Of a stretch of 11,750 nt of DNA, positions 7,101-11,750 are shown in pieces; positions within the stretch are counted from its first letter, which is position 1, and each line of letters opens with the position of its first letter. Below the pieces are notes generated by a model that saw nothing but the letters and a program-made list of their open reading frames with translations, searched no databases and was not told where the DNA came from. Location of the stretch: positions 1 through 11,750 of the forward strand of contig ASZN01000109.1 of assembly GCA_000406005.1 (NCBI GenBank), in the 5' to 3' direction. Origin of the DNA: Candidatus Poribacteria bacterium WGA-3G (GTDB lineage: Bacteria > Poribacteria > WGA-4E > WGA-3G). The position numbers and the translations under genes are program-made.

Positions 7101-10100
7101 GGAACGACGCACTCAACCGTATTATCTTTGATATGCTCTTTAAACGGAACGTCCGACAACTCGGACCTTTGAGCTTCGACTCAAAAACCGAACTTTTGAT
7201 CACGGAAGGGACTGGACAAATTGATGTCATGTTAGAATACACGCTATTTGGGGATCCCGCTTTACAAATGGCTATCGCTAATGGCGAGATTCAGCCTGCT
7301 ATTGAAACGAAGACAGTTGCCCCAGGGGATACACTCCAAATAGCGCCCGGACACATTCTCGATGCTGATTACGACGCATTAAGTCAGAAGAAACAATTTG
7401 TTAAAAATAACGATTTTGATGGAACGCTCACCGTTAAGGCTGTATTTCCCGGTAAGACAGCCGTTTCTCAAGGGATCGCCGGTCCAGTTGAGTACTATAC
7501 CGGTGATGTTGTATTGACGAAGACACTTTCTGTTAACCGAGGCGCGTATCCGCCTGTAACTTTCACCGTTCCACAAAACATTGCCAGTGGTGATGCACAC
7601 GTTGAATATTACGCACAGAGCAATACAACAGTCGCTGTCGGGGGCGATGGGTTTACCGTCAATGTCCCTAAAATTCTTGACATCCGTCCCGAATTGGTCG
7701 GTGATGACAAATTTCGTATCTCTGTTCAGGTCTCCGATGAAAGTGATGAATCGCTCTTGGTGGTTTTGGAATGGCGGAATTTAGCGACTCGCACCTGGGA
7801 AACTGTGCACCTCGTTCAAGGGAACGAGGACGAGTGGTGGACAACACCGGAACCGTTAGACGCACCTACAGACGGTTCCGCCGTCCGATACGATATTCAG
7901 GTCACAGACTCCGATGGCAATATCACGCTAAGCGATAGATTGCAATATTATCCTTATGTCTATCCGAACCTCTCTGTTGTACAGGTACAGAGGTCTGATA
8001 TGATTCGTTACGGCTACAACACTGAGCGAAAGCAGTGGTTTCTGGAAACAGATGTTCAGGTAGAAGGCACTGATATAGAGACACCCGTCGAAATCAGTTT
8101 TTTTAATGGGAATCCGGATGTTGACGAGGACATGCTTGTTGATAGCAATGCTGTGCTTCTCGGCAGCGCACAGATACAACCCAGTGACTGGCTGCAACGC
8201 ACGCCATTGGTGAATGTGGGAAAAGCATCTGATCGGAAACAGGTCTATGAACCTGATCCGTTGAACGTCTTACCGATTGCGACGGCAACTTTGAATCTAA
8301 CGGACCCGTTGCGTCCGGGTATGCACGACATCTTTGTTTATATTGATGCAACAGAAACGGAATCGGAGCGTCCGGGTGAAGTCGTTGAGAATGACGAAGA
8401 AGATAATATCGCCTACCGGCGTATTTCTGTTGATATGGGTGCAATTGATGCTGCCGCTTCAGGTCAAATTATCAGTTTGGACGGAAATTGTGTCGTTACG
8501 GTGCCATCCGGTACGTTTCAGGATGTGGCAGTACTTGCAGTCCGTTCTTTAGATGCACCGCTGTTTGCTGCTATAGGATCGGAAAACGTAGGAGCGGTTT
8601 CTAACCGCGATTCATTACCGATTACCGTAAACACAATTGCAGGAGTTGACAAGAACGGGCAGCCCAAGCGCGCACCCCTCCCTGGTGTTTCCACTTATGG
8701 ATACGAATTGGCTATCAGCCGTCAGCAAAGAAGTCTCCAGTCTCCAGTTTCCAGTTTCCAGCAAGAAACCGCTTTAACTGGCAACTGGCTACCCGTCACT
8801 GGTAACTTGATATCCATTGATTTGGATTTCGATTATGGGACCCTTAGAACGCAGCTTGCCGAAGAGGTATTGGGAAGTTCGGAGGAGATAGCGGGTGGCT
8901 TAGAGGTCACAGACACACTTGACGCAGCAGTTGCCGCGCGGGCACGTGAGATGGGGGTCTACATGTTTAATTCAACACTCGGATATTGGACCCGACTCCC
9001 TTCTCAACATCTAACCGATGCTGCAGGAACATCAAGGCGACGTATACATATAACAAATATAAATGCGAAGAATGTCGGCGGTGGGCGGCTCCGAGATGTC
9101 CGCATTCAACCTGAAGGCGCAGTCGTCGGAAAATACGTTCTTTTTTTTACTGGACCGCGCACATACCGTGTCTTACACGCACCTTTTGTAGACGGTGTAG
9201 ACAATCCAGAAAATCTTGGTGAATTAGAAATGATTTCGCCAGTAGAGCAACTTGCAGGTTTCAGTATAGACTATCCGAACTGGACGCACGGGTTCGCCCT
9301 TAATATGGAACAAGATTTTGAACAGCCATTCGTATTTGGCGATGTCTGGACATTTAACGTAACTGCAATCAGCCAAACACTGGAAGGTGGAGCGAACGTT
9401 GAAGGTCCGTTACAACAAGAATTACGCTGGTCCCCTGCCGGTTTCAGAGATACCAATCGCGGTACTGGCACTATCAGCTATATTGAACTGGCACCGAACA
9501 CGGAGATGCCTGAAGATCAATGGATTGTCTTTTTCCTTTCAGACACCGAATTTCAGATTGAAGGTGAGAGAACAGGGGTCTTACGTTCCGCATCTGATGG
9601 TACACCGCTCCGTGGGACAGTCGGCCAACCGTTCTTCTATGAACCCTACGGGTTACGTCTCCAACTAACACAAGGTGAAAATCCGTTTACGCCAGGAGAT
9701 AGATTCCGCTTTGAAACCCGACCTGTTGGGACTATTCGCGCGACCACCGATAGACTCGGACCCATCACGCTCCTTTACAGCGACGACACCGTGCCACCAG
9801 ATATACAGCTCACTATCGGTAAACAGCAGCATTTTGTTCCGGGTGATGCAACAGATCCCGAACCACTGATCGGTGCAACATTAACCGATCCGAGTGGACT
9901 CGATTATCTTACCCGACCCTTGTTGTTAGAACTTGGAAGGGTGTCTGGTGAATATGAACCTATTCTGCCAGAAGCGTATCAACTGACGCACCACCCCGGC
10001 TCGAATCAACTCGTTTTGACGTACCCGTCGCCAGAGCTTGAGCCGCGTGAGTACGAACTTCGGTTAACAGCAAGCGATGTACACGGGAACACCGACACAA

Positions 10101-10423
10101 AACGCATTACATTCCAGGTTCACGACAACTTGCAGCTGCTCTCATTTCTGAACTATCCGAATCCGTTCCCCCGTAAAACCACACTCACCTGTGAATTAAC
10201 AGCACCGGCGGATTCACTCGTCGTAAAAATTTATACCTTAAGCGGACGAATGATTCGGGAACTCTCTATACCAGCAACTCCCGGGTTCTTGATGGTAGAG
10301 TGGGATGGCAGAGATGCGGATGGTGTTGAAGTGTCAAACGGCGTTTACTACGCTAAACTCCAGATTAAACGTGAAGGTGAAAAAGATATTACCGAGATAC
10401 TCAAAATGATGAAGTTGCGGTAG
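4199..10423 (+). CDS. PorU-like C25 (gingipain-family) cysteine peptidase with C-terminal T9SS sorting-like domain, giant form
   Basis: The 2074-residue protein begins at ATG 4199, where a signal peptide follows at once (Arg9-Arg10, hydrophobic core 11-28, Ala-Ser-Ala cleavage near 31). An upstream ATG at 4145 would add 18 residues of repeat-derived sequence before the signal and is rejected. Domains by eye: a C25-propeptide-like region (32-255), a PorU-type beta-rich N-terminal part with KLFVEETGVYAIT (about 271-283), the C25 peptidase (about 646-1023) with YAGHGG (His895) and LSCYNG (Cys929) as catalytic pair and a closing FGDPALQM, Ig-like segments (1060-1254), a CARDB-like segment (1255-1410) ending in ENDEEDNIAY, a long unrecognised part, and a FlgD-Ig/T9SS type-A sorting-like domain with NYPNPF (1985-1990) and WDGRDADGVEVSNGVYYAKL. 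PorU is the T9SS surface sortase in Bacteroidetes, normally about 1100-1300 residues. Residues 1464-1472 and 1511-1536 are encoded by dispersed repeats. A general C25 surface protease is the alternative, but the PorV-like neighbour favours PorU. Confidence 0.85.
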   Translation: MQLFSKLQRRVSLVVGISALFLFISVFGASARVTQVTSTDGITVQFTLADLTVSEVTRDNVRYQEVRYADSRFTSEPGDPKVPVTRLLLGIPATADIEGIDVSAAPYETRNGVRLVPVPIYDVHRLDSQHAASQHWEESGSAYQSNGEDASYPGMPLARVVREGYIRSQRVIGLALYPVQYFPKTRQLRLYSRFTVNIRFSYRHQSSVNSGSHIISNRQTLTVSEPEVFERAFSRQLLNAEQAAHFRAARPLVPAAPTLFSNVGNTTRYKLFVEETGVYAITAAALARDWGIELIGANPARLRLTHANRDVPIYVSGAADRRFDPEDAIFFLGHKPKNPYSRWNIYWLAVDDSQRILDRVPQVTASPTDPTATQVPTFRSKVHFEEDYLTNNLEFAYTDGDKHDWFTSFDFWYWDGIKNGGDGAEMRLEFPLYDVAKSFDPSHISVDLQGGTPVDHEILVSINGVRIDVAEWNSQDTITVERTLRTWDTFKNRSENGEQNVLSLARVDYNVDEDTTRYPYHVYLNRFSVEYTRLFRAVADELWFRSPTEDNTSRTQPPGGRKLQYRIEAFRNPGVHIFETDGTYLTARMQGVTVEPDPAHPNLYNALFQALDTRSAQFIAVSDTALRQPQRVEVVAPSDLATATHGVDYLVVTHPKFLSAAERLAAWRATSGGGGYRTKVVTTDDIYNAYGDGAVSPKAIKSFLTHAYQSWAPPALSYVVLLGDGTFDFRGVNTEVHAEPPELDGYIPTHYIRTDSFGRTASDHWYATVSGHDEFTDFYIGRLSVETVSEAEAVISKILAYEQAPPNDDWRRRIISVADDEVSNSGDFIFKKSLDEIAKDHTRLGYETVEIFLEDITDEVEAKPDDFSVHPQRLAKDMIIEALGEGAVLAQYAGHGGRTVWAHEIIFDNLAVDQVAETDRIPFMLVLSCYNGYFDEPGEPSMAEQLLRKERGGIIGMLSATRLTYASGNDALNRIIFDMLFKRNVRQLGPLSFDSKTELLITEGTGQIDVMLEYTLFGDPALQMAIANGEIQPAIETKTVAPGDTLQIAPGHILDADYDALSQKKQFVKNNDFDGTLTVKAVFPGKTAVSQGIAGPVEYYTGDVVLTKTLSVNRGAYPPVTFTVPQNIASGDAHVEYYAQSNTTVAVGGDGFTVNVPKILDIRPELVGDDKFRISVQVSDESDESLLVVLEWRNLATRTWETVHLVQGNEDEWWTTPEPLDAPTDGSAVRYDIQVTDSDGNITLSDRLQYYPYVYPNLSVVQVQRSDMIRYGYNTERKQWFLETDVQVEGTDIETPVEISFFNGNPDVDEDMLVDSNAVLLGSAQIQPSDWLQRTPLVNVGKASDRKQVYEPDPLNVLPIATATLNLTDPLRPGMHDIFVYIDATETESERPGEVVENDEEDNIAYRRISVDMGAIDAAASGQIISLDGNCVVTVPSGTFQDVAVLAVRSLDAPLFAAIGSENVGAVSNRDSLPITVNTIAGVDKNGQPKRAPLPGVSTYGYELAISRQQRSLQSPVSSFQQETALTGNWLPVTGNLISIDLDFDYGTLRTQLAEEVLGSSEEIAGGLEVTDTLDAAVAARAREMGVYMFNSTLGYWTRLPSQHLTDAAGTSRRRIHITNINAKNVGGGRLRDVRIQPEGAVVGKYVLFFTGPRTYRVLHAPFVDGVDNPENLGELEMISPVEQLAGFSIDYPNWTHGFALNMEQDFEQPFVFGDVWTFNVTAISQTLEGGANVEGPLQQELRWSPAGFRDTNRGTGTISYIELAPNTEMPEDQWIVFFLSDTEFQIEGERTGVLRSASDGTPLRGTVGQPFFYEPYGLRLQLTQGENPFTPGDRFRFETRPVGTIRATTDRLGPITLLYSDDTVPPDIQLTIGKQQHFVPGDATDPEPLIGATLTDPSGLDYLTRPLLLELGRVSGEYEPILPEAYQLTHHPGSNQLVLTYPSPELEPREYELRLTASDVHGNTDTKRITFQVHDNLQLLSFLNYPNPFPRKTTLTCELTAPADSLVVKIYTLSGRMIRELSIPATPGFLMVEWDGRDADGVEVSNGVYYAKLQIKREGEKDITEILKMMKLR
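8588..8611. repeat. Palindromic repeat core inside the PorU-like coding sequence
   Basis: The perfect palindrome GCGGTT-TCT-AACCGC (8594-8608) sits inside GTAGGAGCGG...CGCGAT and is translated as VGAVSNRD (1464-1471). The core is nearly the same as the loop-proximal part of the terminator at 2325-2357, which points to a dispersed REP-like family. Confidence 0.5.
8731..8807. repeat. Dispersed 'taactgg' repeat element translated within the PorU-like gene
   Basis: Short CCAGTCT/CCAGTTT units run into a 13-bp inverted pair, CCAGTTTCCAGTT (8744-8756) with AACTGGCAACTGG (8776-8788), one mismatch and a 19-base loop. The right half (CCGC-TTTAACTGGC-ACTGG) is nearly the same as the intergenic repeat at 10473-10494. 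It is translated without a stop as residues 1511-1536, rich in Ser, Gln, Thr and Pro. Confidence 0.65.
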
Positions 10424-10580
10424 AAGAAGTTACCAGTTACCAGTTAAGAAAAGACGTTTTTGGTTAACCGTCCGCCTCTTTAACTGGCCACTGGTTACTG
10501 GTTACCTCTTCTGAGATTTTTGGTTAACCGTCCGCCTCTTTAACTGGCCACTGGTTACTGGCCACTGGTTACTGACTCCT
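10424..10580. repeat. Repeat block with exact 45-bp direct duplication between the PorU- and PorV-like genes
   Basis: The whole gap between the two genes is repeat sequence. An exact 45-bp unit occurs at 10457-10501 and 10517-10561, offset by 60 bases. Each unit contains the palindrome GGTTAACC and the TAACTGGCCACTGGTTACTGG motif. To the left, CCAGTTACCAGTTA (10433-10446) is an inverted partner of TAACTGGCCACTGG (10481-10494), with two mismatches. The last CCACTGGTTACTG ends eight bases before the PorV-like ATG, leaving no recognisable Shine-Dalgarno. No clear promoter or T-rich terminator is present, so the two genes are probably co-transcribed through it. Confidence 0.85.
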
Positions 10581-11588
10581 ATGAAAAAAAGTTTCATATA
10601 CGCTATTGTTCCAATAATTACGCTATGGGCTACGCTTCAATCTGTGGATGCAAAATACACGGCGGACTTCCTGACGCTTGGTGTCGGGGCGCGCGCACTC
10701 GCTATGGGGGGCGCAGGGACTGCCTTGAGTGACAACGCTTACGCGGCTTACTGGAATCCTGCGGGGTTGGGGCAGCTCACCCGATATGAGGTCAGTTTCA
10801 TGCATTCCACACTCAACGGACAGGATGCTTACGATTTTGTGAGCTACATCCATCCCCTGAAGGATCGTGGCGCGATCGGTGTCAGTTGGCTGCGTGTCGG
10901 TGTTAACGATATTCCGATCACCAGCCTGCCGGTCGTGAGTCGTCCCGTTGGACCGACGAACCGTCCACAAGTGATAGGGACTTTCAACAATACAGACAAC
11001 GCTTTCCTTCTCTCGTCCGGTTGGACAATCCCTTCCTTCAACGCTGTCGATTTTCATCTCGGTGGTACACTTAAACTTCTCTATATGAGCAGCTATCGAA
11101 CCACAAACGCCATCGGCGGTGGTGCTGACATCGGTTTTGTTGCAACGACATCTGCCGAGAAACCACATCAACTAACGCTCGGATTGCAAGCGAGCGACGC
11201 TTTTCGGACAAAAATTTATTGGAACACGCCTCCGCCATCGGCAGACCTGGCATCACATACTGAGACGATATCGCCGAATCTGAAAATCGGCATCGCGACG
11301 ACGCATGCACTCCCCATTTTCCAGAGCACACTCATCTTAGCGTTGGATACCTATATCAAGAACGGCGTTGAATTGCACGGCGGTGCTGAGTGGACGCTCT
11401 TCGATCTGCTTTCGCTGCGTATCGGCTTTGATGAACGCAAAGGTATTGAAAGGGTTCGGCGTTTAACGGCAGGTGTCGGATTGAACCTTAGATTCCTTAC
11501 GGGTGCCGGAGCCGGGTTAGACTACGCGTTTGCGAACCACCCTGCATTGGGCGGCAGCCACCGTATGTCTCTTAGAATTAGATTTTAA
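10581..11588 (+). CDS. PorV/PorQ-family outer-membrane beta-barrel protein
   Basis: The 335-residue product opens with a signal peptide (Lys2-Lys3, hydrophobic 5-19, cleavage after Val-Asp-Ala24). The mature N terminus carries the family hallmark: ADFLTLGVGARALAMGGAG (28-46), then ALSDNAYAAYWNPAGLG (48-64), as in PorV/PorQ and the wider FadL-like group. The rest is alternating hydrophobic/polar strands typical of a barrel, with a terminal SLRIRF ending in Phe as an outer-membrane assembly signal. In T9SS, PorV shuttles or holds cargo and binds PorU at the cell surface. The length fits the PorV/PorQ range and the gene follows the PorU-like gene on the same strand after 157 bases of repeats. 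The start lacks a Shine-Dalgarno, but the signal peptide begins exactly there. PorV and PorQ cannot be separated by eye. Confidence 0.85.
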   Translation: MKKSFIYAIVPIITLWATLQSVDAKYTADFLTLGVGARALAMGGAGTALSDNAYAAYWNPAGLGQLTRYEVSFMHSTLNGQDAYDFVSYIHPLKDRGAIGVSWLRVGVNDIPITSLPVVSRPVGPTNRPQVIGTFNNTDNAFLLSSGWTIPSFNAVDFHLGGTLKLLYMSSYRTTNAIGGGADIGFVATTSAEKPHQLTLGLQASDAFRTKIYWNTPPPSADLASHTETISPNLKIGIATTHALPIFQSTLILALDTYIKNGVELHGGAEWTLFDLLSLRIGFDERKGIERVRRLTAGVGLNLRFLTGAGAGLDYAFANHPALGGSHRMSLRIRF

Positions 11589-11609
11589 ATGGTTTTGATC
11601 AACAACTCG

Positions 11610-11635
11610 CGTCTTAGCAAAAGTCCCTGTAGACG
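11610..11635. repeat. Small hairpin after the PorV-like gene
   Basis: CGTCT (11610-11614) pairs with AGACG (11631-11635) across a 16-base loop, 21 bases after the stop codon. It has no T-run, so a terminator role is doubtful. No other terminator for the PorV-like gene is visible. Confidence 0.2.
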
Positions 11636-11750
11636 AAGCGTTTCTTACGTAGCATAGCCTGTTAGGCTGTGTGCGTTTTAGACTGGACTCGTTATGGCGC
11701 AAGCTAACAGCATACGCTACAAAAAAGCGTTTCTTACGTAGCATAGCCTG
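11636..11750. repeat. 26-bp direct repeats bracketing a large imperfect palindrome, running off the window end
   Basis: A 26-bp sequence starting AAGCGTTTCTTACG occurs exactly at 11636-11661 and 11725-11750, 89 bases apart. Between them, 11649-11675 and 11697-11720 form the arms of an imperfect palindrome: GTAGC pairs with GCTAC, CTGTTAG with CTAACAG, and TGCG with CGCA. The second copy is cut by the window end, so the number of units is unknown. I see no gene here. Confidence 0.7.

Noticed and set aside
9141..9148. Run of eight T residues in the PorU-like gene as a phase-variation or frameshift site
   Set aside because: The frame continues intact for over 400 codons to a proper sorting-like domain, and a single T8 tract without other evidence is weak.
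11636..11750. Direct repeats with a regular gap, as in a CRISPR array
   Set aside because: Only two copies are seen, the gap is 63 bases and palindromic with the repeat, and no cas genes are present; this fits a dispersed palindromic element.

Overview
This window looks like a chromosomal segment of a Gram-negative, diderm bacterium. It encodes a lipoprotein with a lipobox, an outer-membrane beta-barrel of the PorV/PorQ type, and a very large secreted gingipain-family (C25) protein with a C-terminal type IX secretion (T9SS) sorting-like domain. The beta-propeller (BNR) protein, the moderate GC content and the many short dispersed palindromic repeats built on 'taactgg', 'ttaccagt' and 'ggtt-ctaacc' remind me of Candidatus Poribacteria or a related FCB-like lineage. 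That taxonomic guess rests on pattern memory, not on a database search.

Layout: bases 1-258 hold no gene but contain a cluster of perfect short hairpins (about 26-182). A cytoplasmic-looking seven-repeat BNR/Asp-box protein follows (259-1221). Right after its stop lies a good sigma70-like promoter (1225-1254) and a leader of about 240 nt with two hairpins, leading to a lipoprotein of apparent CsgG/LpoB-like fold (1504-2283) with a strong Shine-Dalgarno. A strong, probably bidirectional terminator (2325-2357) separates it from a convergent small gene on the minus strand (2356-2832), a HepT/DUF86-like protein that appears to lack the catalytic RX4H residues. A divergent intergenic region with inverted repeats leads to a PIG3-type NAD(P)H quinone oxidoreductase (3093-4073).

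The main feature is a two-gene module from 4199 to 11588. The first gene encodes a PorU-like C25 peptidase of 2074 residues with an intact His/Cys pair and a C-terminal sorting-like domain; the second encodes a PorV/PorQ-type outer-membrane protein. In Bacteroidetes, PorU and PorV form the cell-surface sortase/attachment complex of T9SS, so the pair is best read as a T9SS attachment module in a non-classical host. The PorU-like protein is far longer than its Bacteroidetes relatives because of about 960 residues of Ig-like, CARDB-like and unrecognised sequence between peptidase and sorting domain.

Dispersed repeats mark nearly every boundary: 4072-4187 before the PorU-like gene, 10424-10580 between the two module genes (with an exact 45-bp duplication), and 11636-11750 at the end. 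Two elements of the same kind lie inside the PorU-like reading frame (8588-8611 and 8731-8807) and are translated, which is the most unusual observation here.
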